Assembly (NCBI GenBank): GCA_028336245.1
Contig: JAOKTT010000001.1
Location: 85,460-149,459, forward strand
Reading direction: 5' to 3'
DNA length: 64,000 nt
From: Polaribacter sp.
GTDB taxonomy: Bacteria > Bacteroidota > Bacteroidia > Flavobacteriales > Flavobacteriaceae
The notes beneath the pieces are model-generated. The model ran no database searches and was not told the origin of the DNA. It saw nothing but the letters and a program-made list of their open reading frames with translations. The stretch's first letter is position 1; each line of letters opens with the position of its first letter. The translations under genes were made by a program, and so were the position numbers. This document shows, in pieces, positions 28,568 to 38,970 of this stretch.

Positions 28568-31036
28568 TTAAAACTCCCTTTCACCAAATTCACTATCAAT
28601 AAAATTTGATTTATTTTTTCCATTTTTAAACGTGTATGAAAGATTTAGGAAGACCATATCCACTTCATAAATATAATTCGTGGTTGTAAAGAATTCATTT
28701 GTTCTAAATGTAGTAATGCGCTGTTCGTTGGTATTTAGCATTCCCAAATCAATATTTTGCCATTGTAGGGTCGCTGTTAATCTATTATCTAAAAATGATT
28801 TTTGAAAAGTCAAGTTTGGGGAATAAAACCTAGAATTTTCTCCTTGAGCTGTTATTCTTTCAGAGAGGTAATTGAACGTAAATTGCAATGATGCATTTTC
28901 CCAAAAACGGTAAGTTGAATTTAAATTGATTGAATATACAGTTGTCTTAGCGTTGATTGATCTATTATCAAATTCTCCGTCAATTTGATAGCTATAGATA
29001 TTAGTTCCAATAAAATTGCTCCAGTTTTTAGTAGGTTTTAATTGCGCTCCTAATTCTAGACCAATGGTTTTGGCATCACCTACATTTGAGTAAATTCTAT
29101 TTAAAATAGTGTCGTTAAATACAGTGTTTACTCTATTTACTACATTTTTCACATTTCTATAATAACCAGTCGCAAAAATAGAATTACCTCCTTTTAATTT
29201 TTTATTTATGCTCAATTCGACCAAATCGATAAATTCGGGTCTAAGTTCTGGGTCTCCTTGTTCTAAAGTTTCAGAATGTTCACGTTCTGGAAAAGGATTC
29301 ATTTGAAAAGTAGATGTCCTTTCTACACGTTTGCTATAAGCTGCTTTTATGTTTGTTTTTTCATTGATACTATATTGTACAGATGCCGATGGGTAAAGTT
29401 TTGTGAAATCAAATTTGAATGTTTTATCTATTGTATTTGCTTTATCTTTCAGTTCCAAGGTTCTATCCATAACCTCAACTCTTGCGCCAGCAGTATAATC
29501 CCATTTGCCATTTTTTCCTGAAAATTGACCGTAAAAAGCGTGAATACTTCTTTTTAAGTTTACCTCACTTGAAAACTCTGGCACTAATTCAAAATCGTCA
29601 TTAAAATCAGTTCTCCTTTCATACACAAAATCGCCAGTATGGTCTAAATTCCTATATTGATAACCTGCATCTAATACGCCTGATTTAAATGGTTTGAAAG
29701 TATAATCTATCTGCACACGAACGCCGTGCAAAGGGTTTTCATTTGTATTGAATTCATCTTGATAAAGTATTGAATTATCGGGAAACCCAAGGTTTTGATT
29801 TACCGTGGGACCACCTAAAAGTGTGTACTCATATAAAAATGATGTAGATAGCTTTGAGTTATTTGAAAAAGTGTGCTCATAATCAAAACTTCCTAGCGCA
29901 AAATCACTTTTTCTTTCTCTTAGGTTATGGTTAAAATATTGAAACGTATAAAGTCTATTATCACTGTCTGCAGGAAAAACAGCGTGATTGTCAAAATAAA
30001 CGATATCTGCCAACCGATCCTTACTGCGTTTACCTGCAAAAAGGCCCAACGAAAATACATTGGTAGAACTGGGTGTAAAGTCGACATTAAAACGACCACT
30101 ATAGTTAATTTCATCAAAACTACGTTCGCCAGTTGATGGAAACTGTGTTTTCACGTCGTCTATTATAGTAAAAACATCTCCTTCTCGCCTACCACCTAAA
30201 TCGTTACGTTGGTAGTTTGCACCTAATGATACATTCCATTTATCATTTCTAATATTGTATGTAGCGTCTATTCCATAACGTTGATGAGCTTTATCGTTAC
30301 CATAAGTTTCAATAGAGGGGAAACCTCCTTTGAGGTTTATTTGGCCAAAAGCACCGTCTACAGCTCCCTTTTTTGTTATTATATTCAAAATCCCTGCTTT
30401 TCCCTCTGGGTCATATTTTGCTGATGGCGCAGTAATCACCTCTACACGCGCTATCGCATTTGCGGGTAGTTGTGCCATTAATGTACTGGCATTTCCTTGT
30501 ACTGGTTTTCCATTAAGTAATACCACAAAACCAGAACTACCTCTTACGTTAATTTCGCCTTGACCATCAATACTTACGGATGGCAAATTTCGAATAACAT
30601 CGATACCTGAACCTCCTTGAGCGTTTTTAAACTTGTCAGCATCAAAAACTTGGCGGTCTATTTTATTTATAACAGTAGCGCGTTCTCCTTGTATTACAAC
30701 TTCATTTAATGCATTACCTAATGTTAATCGCAATGTACCCAAGTCTGTTGTTTTATTTTTGCTAACAACTGCAATACCTTGAATTATTTTAACTTCGTAA
30801 CCAATAAAAGAAGCTTCAAGGTAATATGTTCCTTTTTTTAAATTATCAAAAACGAAAACACCGTTAATATCAGTTATAACTCCAGTTACCAACTCATTGG
30901 TTTCTTGATTGTAGATAGCAGCAGTAGCATATTCTAACGCAAAATTTGTTTTGTCAACAATTTTCCCTGTTACTTGTGATAAAACACTTAAACAGTTATA
31001 CATTATTAATAAAATTATTGAAATATTTTTTATCAT
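28568..31036 (-). CDS. TonB-dependent outer-membrane receptor (non-SusC type, carboxypeptidase-regulatory-like N-terminal domain)
   Basis: 'VTGKIVDKTNFALEYATAAIYNQETNELVTGVITDINGVFVF', plug 'GGSGIDVIRNLPSVSIDGQGEINVRGSSGFVVLLNGKP', beta-barrel C-terminus. Confidence 0.92.
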   Translation of the reverse strand: MIKNISIILLIMYNCLSVLSQVTGKIVDKTNFALEYATAAIYNQETNELVTGVITDINGVFVFDNLKKGTYYLEASFIGYEVKIIQGIAVVSKNKTTDLGTLRLTLGNALNEVVIQGERATVINKIDRQVFDADKFKNAQGGSGIDVIRNLPSVSIDGQGEINVRGSSGFVVLLNGKPVQGNASTLMAQLPANAIARVEVITAPSAKYDPEGKAGILNIITKKGAVDGAFGQINLKGGFPSIETYGNDKAHQRYGIDATYNIRNDKWNVSLGANYQRNDLGGRREGDVFTIIDDVKTQFPSTGERSFDEINYSGRFNVDFTPSSTNVFSLGLFAGKRSKDRLADIVYFDNHAVFPADSDNRLYTFQYFNHNLRERKSDFALGSFDYEHTFSNNSKLSTSFLYEYTLLGGPTVNQNLGFPDNSILYQDEFNTNENPLHGVRVQIDYTFKPFKSGVLDAGYQYRNLDHTGDFVYERRTDFNDDFELVPEFSSEVNLKRSIHAFYGQFSGKNGKWDYTAGARVEVMDRTLELKDKANTIDKTFKFDFTKLYPSASVQYSINEKTNIKAAYSKRVERTSTFQMNPFPEREHSETLEQGDPELRPEFIDLVELSINKKLKGGNSIFATGYYRNVKNVVNRVNTVFNDTILNRIYSNVGDAKTIGLELGAQLKPTKNWSNFIGTNIYSYQIDGEFDNRSINAKTTVYSINLNSTYRFWENASLQFTFNYLSERITAQGENSRFYSPNLTFQKSFLDNRLTATLQWQNIDLGMLNTNEQRITTFRTNEFFTTTNYIYEVDMVFLNLSYTFKNGKNKSNFIDSEFGEREF

Positions 31037-31150
31037 GATTTATATGTTTCAGTAGGAGTCTCCAGCTCCGTTATTAATGCGTCTTCTTTCTATTTTATAA
31101 AACGTAAGAGAATTAAATCTATATCTATTATCATGGGTAGTTGTATTTTA

Positions 31151-33055
31151 TTACAGCTTCTTTAGCAACAATAACCTAAAATCCATTACCTGAGAACCAG
31201 GAATGTCAGTAGCTTTAAGTGTCAATATTCCAGTGCCTTTTTCCAGATAAATAGTGCCAACTTTTATACGCTTAAATTCTTTCACAAAACCTTCACCACG
31301 GGGATAAATATCGCCATTTTTTAGAAGTTGAGAATCGAATACCTCATTAATTTTAAAATTAATTTTGGAACTTTTGAAACTTAATTCGACAGTAGAACCA
31401 ATATCCTTTTGAGGACACGTATAAAAAAGATCTACCTCATAGAGGCCTTCCGTTAAAACTTCAGCATCGAATGTAATCTTATCGTTTATTGAAGTCCAGT
31501 TTAATAGATACGAACTATTAGGCCATATATTTGAACGTTTTATTTTTCCATAGCGGAAGGCATCGCGCGCTGGAAGTTGCGTTTGAAACACGCTGGGATG
31601 ACCAATTGGGAATGAGCGAACGGCTTTTTCGTCTAACTCCGAAGCCACATTGTTTACCCATTTTTCTTTTGCAGCGGCCAAGTTCTTATGAATTTCGGGA
31701 AATTTATCAGAGACATTGGTGTATTGTCCCGGATCGTTTTCCATATCGTATAATTTATTTTGAGAATTTAAACGAAATTTCTGAGTTCGAAGGCTGGTTT
31801 CTCCTTTCCAATAATTGTAAATAATGCGTTCGTCCCAATTTGGGTTTTCATCTAATAGTAATGGTTTTATACTAATTCCATCAATTGGTTTTTGAGTTTC
31901 AAACTGAATTCCGGCTAAATCAGCTAAAGTTGGTAAAAGGTCAATTGCACTGGCAATTTGTCTTACTTTTTTACCAGCTTTAAGAGTGCCTTGCCATTTC
32001 ATTATCATTGGTGAGCGCACTCCTCCTTCATCGGTTGAACCTTTTTTGCCTTTCATTCCATCGTTCCAACGCACTCCGTTTGGACCATTATCCGATAAAT
32101 AAATAATGATGGTGTTTTCAGACAAACCTAATTCCTCCACTTTTTTTGTAATTCGTCCCACATTCCAGTCGATATTTTCGCACATTGCTAAGGCAGCCTT
32201 TGTAAATAGTATGTCTTCTTTGCCTTTATCGCGATTAAACATTTCTAATTCTTTGTCTTTGAAATTCTCCCAAAATCTATCGGGAACCTGCATGGGCGAG
32301 TGGGGCGTATTAAAAGGTAAATACAAAAAAAAAGGCTTGTTTCTGTTTTTTTCCATAAACGCGATTCCGTGTTGCGTGAAATCGTCTATTATAAAACCAT
32401 TTCCTTTTACAATTTCGCCATTGTGCTCCAACATCGGGTTGTAATAATTTCCCCAGTGACCTGAACAAAATCCATAATAATCGTCAAAGCCTCGTGAGTT
32501 GGGATGGTAAGGTGCTTGCATTCCATTGTGCCATTTCCCATAGGCAGCAGTTGAGTACCCTGCATTTTTGAAAATTTCGGCAATGGTTGTTTCATCTAAA
32601 TCCAATCGTTCGCCACCTGCTCCGGTAGACCAAACACCACCACGAACATGATAACGCCCGGTTAATAATTCGGCGCGGGTTGGCGAGCAAACTGGGCTCA
32701 CATAAAACCTCTCCAAGAAAACTCCGTCACTAGCTAGTTGATCAATGTTTGGAGTAGAGAGGTTTGTGTTTCCGGTCATGCTTAGATCCCCCCAACCCTG
32801 ATCATCAGTTAAAATCAGAATAATGTTGGGTGGTGTTGTCTTTTCATTTACCTGTTCTAAGGTCGCTTGAACTTCATTTTTTAGTCTAAGTTTCGGTAGT
32901 TGAGCTTTAGTCTGTAATACTGGAGAAATTGAAGAATCCTGCGGTTGACGCAATCCAAGATTCAAATTATAATTCTGTGAAAAAACCGATTGTTGGAAGC
33001 AGAAAACGGTCAAGATTATGAAGTAGCTAAATGATTTTTGTGGTCTTTTTTTCAT
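31151..33055 (-). CDS. Sulfatase (S1-type) with C-terminal accessory domain
   Basis: 'ILTDDQGWGDLSMTGN', 'CSPTRAELLTGRY', 'YGKWHNG', 'LSDNGPNG'; about 150 extra C-terminal residues. Confidence 0.93.
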   Translation of the reverse strand: MKKRPQKSFSYFIILTVFCFQQSVFSQNYNLNLGLRQPQDSSISPVLQTKAQLPKLRLKNEVQATLEQVNEKTTPPNIILILTDDQGWGDLSMTGNTNLSTPNIDQLASDGVFLERFYVSPVCSPTRAELLTGRYHVRGGVWSTGAGGERLDLDETTIAEIFKNAGYSTAAYGKWHNGMQAPYHPNSRGFDDYYGFCSGHWGNYYNPMLEHNGEIVKGNGFIIDDFTQHGIAFMEKNRNKPFFLYLPFNTPHSPMQVPDRFWENFKDKELEMFNRDKGKEDILFTKAALAMCENIDWNVGRITKKVEELGLSENTIIIYLSDNGPNGVRWNDGMKGKKGSTDEGGVRSPMIMKWQGTLKAGKKVRQIASAIDLLPTLADLAGIQFETQKPIDGISIKPLLLDENPNWDERIIYNYWKGETSLRTQKFRLNSQNKLYDMENDPGQYTNVSDKFPEIHKNLAAAKEKWVNNVASELDEKAVRSFPIGHPSVFQTQLPARDAFRYGKIKRSNIWPNSSYLLNWTSINDKITFDAEVLTEGLYEVDLFYTCPQKDIGSTVELSFKSSKINFKINEVFDSQLLKNGDIYPRGEGFVKEFKRIKVGTIYLEKGTGILTLKATDIPGSQVMDFRLLLLKKL

Positions 33056-33075
33056 CGTATAACTTTTTTTATCAT

Positions 33076-34554
33076 CTATTTTGGAGATTGGTTAACTACC
33101 TGCCTTAACCACCAGTCCCTATCCACATTATACTTGTATTTATCCCGTAGCTTTGCCAACGTATTGCGTAGATTTTTCTCAACATCATCAAATTCGGAAT
33201 TATTAATTAAGTTATTCATCTCTCCGGGATCCTTCTTTAAATCGTATAATTCATCAATATCATCTTTAAGAAAATTATCCACCAGTTTATATCTCTCTGT
33301 TCTGACAGCTAGCATGTCTGGCCCTGCATTTGGGTATTTATCGTCTACATAATATTCAAACATGGCAGCATCCCGCCACGCTACCTCTTTGTTCTCTTTT
33401 AAAAGAGGAACCATCGATTCTCCCTGCATATAACTAGGGATGTTGCTATTACTTAGATCAAGAAAGGTAGGTGCCATATCTATATTTAAACACATTTCTT
33501 TAATTTCAATACCTGGCTTAATCATTTTTGGGTATCTTATCAACATTGGAATCCGCATAGAGGGTTCATATGCAATACGTTTATCAGAATATGTATGCTC
33601 ACCCATAAAATATCCATTGTCACTTGTAAAAACGACAACGGTGTTCTCAAGCTCTCCAATTTCTTCAAGCGTTTCCAAAACTTTTCCCAAAGATTCATCT
33701 ACAGCGATTAAAGTCTCCAGCATCTTCTTTGTTTTTTCTTCCCGGATAGGCCAGCTTTTTCTCGGAAGAGAATCTACCGGTTGATATTTTTCGTGTTTTG
33801 AGCTAAAAGCTTTAATTCTTTGCCATTCAGGCTTTCCTGAAAAATTCTCTTCATGCGTATTAAAAGGCGGTTTTGGAATATCTTCCTTTTTATAAATATT
33901 TGAATGTCGCGGGGCAGGACTATGAGGTCCATGAGCAGCTTTATGCCAAAGGCAAAGATTAAAGGGCTTGTTTACATTTCTTTTTTCTTTAAGCCATTGT
34001 ATTGCTTTATTTGTAAGTATGTCTGTTATATATCCTTTTTCGCGGTAATCCTTTCCATTTTCATTTACCATCGGATCAAAATATTTTCCTTGACCAATAA
34101 AACTAAACCAATAGTCAAACCCTGGGCGAACGTGTTTTTTACCGCGATAGTGGGCCATGTGAATTTTACCAACCATTGCTGTTTCATAGCCCTGCTGCTG
34201 AAGAATAGAAGTATAAGATGGATATTTTTTCCAGTTGGGATCAAGCTGACCCTTATTTTGAGTCGCACCATGAACATGGGGGTATGTTCCTGTTAGAAAA
34301 CTTGCCCTTGAAGGAGAACAAAGCGACTGTGTAACAAAAAAATTTGTAAAATTAGCCCCTTCTCTCGCCAATCGATCCATATTTGGAGTTTCAAGAAATG
34401 GATACCGGTCATAAAAACCCAAGGCATCATAGGCTTGATCATCAACCATAACAAATAAAAAATTTGGCGGTAATTTCTGCTTGTTTGATTGTGCTATCGA
34501 ATCAAATGGTATTAGTAGTAACAGAAGTACTACAAAGTGAATTTTTTTAGTCAT
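33076..34554 (-). CDS. Sulfatase (S1-type)
   Basis: 'FLFVMVDDQAYDALGFYDRYPFLETPNMDRL', 'CSPSRASFLTGTY', 'VGKIHMAHY', 'TSDNGYFMGEH'. Confidence 0.93.
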   Translation of the reverse strand: MTKKIHFVVLLLLLIPFDSIAQSNKQKLPPNFLFVMVDDQAYDALGFYDRYPFLETPNMDRLAREGANFTNFFVTQSLCSPSRASFLTGTYPHVHGATQNKGQLDPNWKKYPSYTSILQQQGYETAMVGKIHMAHYRGKKHVRPGFDYWFSFIGQGKYFDPMVNENGKDYREKGYITDILTNKAIQWLKEKRNVNKPFNLCLWHKAAHGPHSPAPRHSNIYKKEDIPKPPFNTHEENFSGKPEWQRIKAFSSKHEKYQPVDSLPRKSWPIREEKTKKMLETLIAVDESLGKVLETLEEIGELENTVVVFTSDNGYFMGEHTYSDKRIAYEPSMRIPMLIRYPKMIKPGIEIKEMCLNIDMAPTFLDLSNSNIPSYMQGESMVPLLKENKEVAWRDAAMFEYYVDDKYPNAGPDMLAVRTERYKLVDNFLKDDIDELYDLKKDPGEMNNLINNSEFDDVEKNLRNTLAKLRDKYKYNVDRDWWLRQVVNQSPK

Positions 34555-34661
34555 CGTAAAAATTTTAATTGTTACAATATTTATACACGTATTTAATTGA
34601 TTATTATCAGTTTACGATATACACTCAAAGAAAGAGTATCCAAAATAAGGTGTTCATGAGC

Positions 34662-36506
34662 CTAAATTTCTTTATTCATATTAATAACATCCGAAACTGG
34701 CAACTTCATTGTATAATCTGCCATATATACAGGAATATCCCCCAAACGTTTCGTCGTTCTTGTAAGTTGAGGAATGGCCATAACCCAATAATAACCGTTT
34801 TTCGTTACTTTATAAGATGTTCCTTCTATTTCAGTAGCCATAAGTTTGGCTTCAATAGGGGTATTGGTTTCTGAAAAATAAAGTACATAATTTTTAACTC
34901 CCTCAAAAGAATCCCAACTTATAATGTCGGAATTACGCGTAATTTTCAATGCGTTATATTCCTGAGGACGCCATTCAGCTAAAGTTTGGAAACATAAATC
35001 ACGTTGCATCTCCTGATAATTTTTATCCAAAACTAGATTATTCATTTCGTTCGGATCTTCAGTTACGTTATACAACTGGTTAATTACACCGTGTGTATAC
35101 ACTAATTTATAATCACCTAGCCGCATCATTCTGGATGGCAGATTCTTAATGTCACGAAAGCCATTAATGCTCCCCCTGAATTCTGAAAATACGCTCCTAT
35201 TTGTTGATACTGTGCCACTTTTCAGATATTTAACGATGGATCTTCCCTGGGCCGTTTCAGGTACCTCCCAGCCCATTAAATCACATAATGTGGGCATGAC
35301 ATCGATTAAACTTACTAGTGAATTATTGCTTTGATTTGCCGGTAACAATTTTGGATAAGAGATGATAAATGGTATGTTTACGGCAGCCTCATACATATTA
35401 TGTTTTCCTGTAAACCCATGTTCAAAAAGATGTTCTCCGTGATCTGTAGTATAGATAATAATAGTGTTCTCATACAAGTTATTCTCTTTTAATGACTGAA
35501 CGATGCGCCCCACCATAGCATCCATTTCAGAAACACTTGCATGATAAGCAGCCATTACATTTTTTGCTTTTTCGGGCTGTTGGCTCAAGCTACTATTAGA
35601 CCAATTTGGTACCCATGGATATTTTCCTTTTTTATGAGAATCGTCTGAAGTTTCTGGTAACTCAAAATCTTTTGGGTCGAACATATCCAAATATTTCTTT
35701 GTGGTTGTTAAAGCTGGATGTGGTTTTTCAAGACCAACATGTAAAAAGAAATTTTTTCCATCTTTGCTTCGCTCTTTGATAAATTTGATAGATTTTTGAG
35801 TTACCACCATATCAAAGTTATCCTCATCATTCTTAACAAGAGAAGGTTTATAATCTGAATTCCACTTCAAATCTTTTCGAAATGAATTATACCCCCCAAA
35901 AACACGGTAACGCTCATACGTATCCCGCCCTACTTCGTCTTCATAATGCCCTCCTGGAAAGTTTGTGTAATAGCGCACGCTTGCTTCATCAAATCCCATA
36001 TCGTTCCCTTCCGGAAAGCTGGGGTCCACATTTTTCTGAAGTTCACCATGCACGTGCATCTTTCCAATACCAGCAGTCACATACCCATTGTTTCGGAATA
36101 TTTCCCCCAGGGTAACAATGCCTTCACGATAACTTGTTTTACGAAGCTCCCCAGACCCATAATCCTTCATTTTCCCCTTTTTATTCAAAACAGGAGCTTT
36201 ATGGAAGGGCGCACCGCATGCTTCAGGGTACATTCCTGTCGTCAGCGCAGCGCGAGAGGGTGCACATACCGGAGCAGCCGCATAACAATTATTAAGGGTT
36301 ATCCCGGTCGCTGCCAACTTATCAATATTGGGTGTTATGGCCATATCACTCCCATAACATCCTGAAGCCTTTTTTTTATGCTGATCTGAAATAATAAAAA
36401 CCACATTAGGATTCTTATAGTCTATTTTTTGTGCATTTAAAGAAATGGTTGGGCCAATGATTATTAGAATTACCACTACTATTTTTTGATAAAAAAAATG
36501 TTTCAT
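34662..36506 (-). CDS. Sulfatase (S1-type) with C-terminal FnIII-like extension
   Basis: 'ISDQHKKKASGCYGSDMAITPNIDKLA', 'CAPSRAALTTGMY', 'GIGKMHVHG', 'YTTDHGEHLFEHG'; tail 'ISWDSFEGVKNYVLYFSETN'. Confidence 0.92.
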   Translation of the reverse strand: MKHFFYQKIVVVILIIIGPTISLNAQKIDYKNPNVVFIISDQHKKKASGCYGSDMAITPNIDKLAATGITLNNCYAAAPVCAPSRAALTTGMYPEACGAPFHKAPVLNKKGKMKDYGSGELRKTSYREGIVTLGEIFRNNGYVTAGIGKMHVHGELQKNVDPSFPEGNDMGFDEASVRYYTNFPGGHYEDEVGRDTYERYRVFGGYNSFRKDLKWNSDYKPSLVKNDEDNFDMVVTQKSIKFIKERSKDGKNFFLHVGLEKPHPALTTTKKYLDMFDPKDFELPETSDDSHKKGKYPWVPNWSNSSLSQQPEKAKNVMAAYHASVSEMDAMVGRIVQSLKENNLYENTIIIYTTDHGEHLFEHGFTGKHNMYEAAVNIPFIISYPKLLPANQSNNSLVSLIDVMPTLCDLMGWEVPETAQGRSIVKYLKSGTVSTNRSVFSEFRGSINGFRDIKNLPSRMMRLGDYKLVYTHGVINQLYNVTEDPNEMNNLVLDKNYQEMQRDLCFQTLAEWRPQEYNALKITRNSDIISWDSFEGVKNYVLYFSETNTPIEAKLMATEIEGTSYKVTKNGYYWVMAIPQLTRTTKRLGDIPVYMADYTMKLPVSDVINMNKEI

Positions 36507-36646
36507 CAGTACACGTTTTTATATTTGATTACGAATTACAAAAGGAATTAGGTTTTCTCTTGAAATTACTTTTAGTTTTTTAGTGGGCATATCTCTACTT
36601 TTTTAACTTGATTTTATAATGAGAGTTAGGATAGGTAGGAAAGCGT

Positions 36647-37621
36647 TTAATAGTACACTTCTAAAATCTCGGCATTACTTGCCGCATGTACATTGATTTT
36701 ATGTATAGAAGCAGGGATGAGAATAGTTTCACCTTGCACCAAAGAATAACTAATTTCGTTTTCTATGAGCGTCAAAGAGCCACTAATACATATATAAATT
36801 ATAAAGGAATCGATTCCTGAATAGTCTTTTTCTAAAGCTCCTTCAATGTTTAGATAATTGGATGTAAAGTAAGGAGTGTGTACCAATGTGTTCGAATAGT
36901 TCTTTTCTTTTGAATAATCAGTTTTGTAGTTCTCATGTACTTCAAAATCAATTATATCTAGCGCTAAATCGTTGTGTAATTCTCTTGTTTTACCTGTTTG
37001 TTTGTCCACACGTTCATAGTCATAGATTCGATAGGTAACATCAGAAGTCTGTTGGATTTCAGCTAATAACACCCCTGCCCCAATAGCATGAACTCTGCCT
37101 GCGGGAATATAAAAAGTGTCTCCCTTTTGCACTGTTTCATGATGCATAACATCTAAAATTTTATTCGAGTCTAAGTATTCTTGATAACTCTTTTTGTTTA
37201 ATGCTTTGTCAAAACCAACAATAAGTTCCGCATTTTCATCCCCCTGCATCACATACCACATTTCGTTTTTACCAAAAGAGGCATGTCTTTCTTTAGCAAC
37301 GGCATCATTAGGATGTACCTGAATAGATAGTGGTGTTTTAGCATCAATAAATTTTATGAGTAATGGAAAATCAGTACCAAAAGAATCATAAACATTTTTT
37401 CCTACAAATGCATCTTTATATTCGGCTGCTAGTTGTTGCAAGGAATAGCCTCTTAAAGCTCCGTTACAAACTTTAGTTTTACCACCTTCTACATCAGAAA
37501 TCTCCCAAGACTCTCCAATATTGTCAGCTTGAAAGCCTTTATTTAATAGTGTATTTAGTTTGTTACCTCCCCAGATTCTATACTTAGAAAGGGGGATGAA
37601 TTTTAATGGGTATAAATTCAT
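36647..37621 (-). CDS. manA: Class I mannose-6-phosphate isomerase
   Basis: 'YRIWGGNKLNTLLNKGF', 'ESWEISDVEGGKT', 'PLLIKFIDAKTPLSIQVHPND', 'YVMQGDENAELIVGF', 'IPAGRVHAIGAGVLLAEIQQTSDVTYRIYDY'. Confidence 0.93.
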   Translation of the reverse strand: MNLYPLKFIPLSKYRIWGGNKLNTLLNKGFQADNIGESWEISDVEGGKTKVCNGALRGYSLQQLAAEYKDAFVGKNVYDSFGTDFPLLIKFIDAKTPLSIQVHPNDAVAKERHASFGKNEMWYVMQGDENAELIVGFDKALNKKSYQEYLDSNKILDVMHHETVQKGDTFYIPAGRVHAIGAGVLLAEIQQTSDVTYRIYDYERVDKQTGKTRELHNDLALDIIDFEVHENYKTDYSKEKNYSNTLVHTPYFTSNYLNIEGALEKDYSGIDSFIIYICISGSLTLIENEISYSLVQGETILIPASIHKINVHAASNAEILEVYY

Positions 37622-37628
37622 TTTTATT

Positions 37629-37651
37629 TATTATTATTATTATTATTATTA
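37629..37651. repeat. (ATT)n microsatellite directly upstream of manA
   Basis: TATTATTATTATTATTATTATTA-type run about 8 bp upstream of the manA start codon. Confidence 0.85.
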
Positions 37652-37857
37652 GACAACTTTTCGTGCAAGAATAGTTAGCGATTTTTAATCACGAACTTTT
37701 CAGTTTAATACTTAGGGATTTTTTTAATTTCACCTTTTTAAATAATTATGCAAAATTGAGAATTTTGCGGTTTTTGTACAATTATCTGAACTTTGAATCT
37801 AGCACTGAAACCCTTCTTTTTTTTACACATTCTTACAACACGTATTTTAACTTCTTA

Positions 37858-38760
37858 CTATTGCTTAAAAAACTCCCATATTTGAGTATAAGCAACGCGC
37901 TCTGTTTGTTCGTCGGAAAAACCATGATCTGTATTTAATGCTATCAGATATTTTATTTCATGACTGTTATCACAATTAGAGTATGTGAATGAACTTAAAA
38001 CGGTATTCTCCCAATTGAGACCTTCTTGAGTTGCAGTTGTGTTGCAGTTAAAATGAGTAGCCCAATTAAGTGCACTATTCTGCGCTGACATAAATGTTCC
38101 AACAGAACTTACTCCACCATTTAAGGGAATTACGCCATCAACGTCTCCATTAACCTGAAAAACAGACATTGCTTTAGTAGGTGTTAGATCTTTTAGACTT
38201 ATGATTTGTTGACTAAAAAGCGGAGCAATCGCATTGAAATAACTTGTAGATTTCCCTAACAGGTTTACCATGCCCGCACCATTTGAAAATCCTACGGCAT
38301 ATGCTTTGGATGTGTCTATTAAAGTAGAGGTTGCTAACTGGTCGATAATTAAATCTACATATTCTATATCATTAGCTGTAGTAGGTTCAGATCCTAAATT
38401 CCAAAACCCACCATTACTTCCATTATTTGAATGTCCATTAGGGAAAATTCCAATAAATTCTTCAGAATTTATTAGTTCAGTTAGGTTGTTATTTTGTAAG
38501 AAATTTTGTCCAGAACCTCCTGCCCCATGAAAAAAGAATACAATTGGGTAAGATAACGAACTATTTAAATTTTGTGGTGTTTTTATGTACACTAATCTTG
38601 GAACAGAATTTCCATCAATTGTTTGATTAATCGTCATTTTATTTGTTCCGCCTATTAAATTTAAAATACCTGTTGTATCTGCTATATCTGTTATCTTATC
38701 GACATTGCTACAGCTTTGAATTAAGAAAATACAAAAAATTATGATAATTATTTTTTTCAT
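37858..38760 (-). CDS. PHB depolymerase/feruloyl-esterase-like alpha/beta-hydrolase, lipoprotein
   Basis: Lipobox 'LIQSCS'; 'PIVFFFHGAGGSGQNF', 'AYAVGFSNGAGMVNLL' (GxSxG), 'NGDVDGVIPLNGG'. Confidence 0.85.
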   Translation of the reverse strand: MKKIIIIIFCIFLIQSCSNVDKITDIADTTGILNLIGGTNKMTINQTIDGNSVPRLVYIKTPQNLNSSLSYPIVFFFHGAGGSGQNFLQNNNLTELINSEEFIGIFPNGHSNNGSNGGFWNLGSEPTTANDIEYVDLIIDQLATSTLIDTSKAYAVGFSNGAGMVNLLGKSTSYFNAIAPLFSQQIISLKDLTPTKAMSVFQVNGDVDGVIPLNGGVSSVGTFMSAQNSALNWATHFNCNTTATQEGLNWENTVLSSFTYSNCDNSHEIKYLIALNTDHGFSDEQTERVAYTQIWEFFKQ

Positions 38761-38970
38761 TTTATTTCCTTTTTTTATAGTTACAACATAGGAATATATA
38801 GTGTAAAATAGACTCCCTTATATTCAAACCCCAAACACTCAAAAATCGATTCGTGTGTTTATGTCAATTTTTCTCTTCCCTTTTTAAGCGCATCTCTAAT
38901 TAACACTGAGAATAATGGTTTTAGCTTTAATTATACCATAAATATTAAAATTACGCTGATAATAAATATT

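Noticed and set aside
35882-36365. Antisense ORFs such as 35946-36365 (+, 139 aa) and similar shadow ORFs in sulfatase, SusC and HTCS genes.
   Set aside because: They lie opposite strongly conserved coding sequence and have no recognisable domain, so they are treated as spurious.
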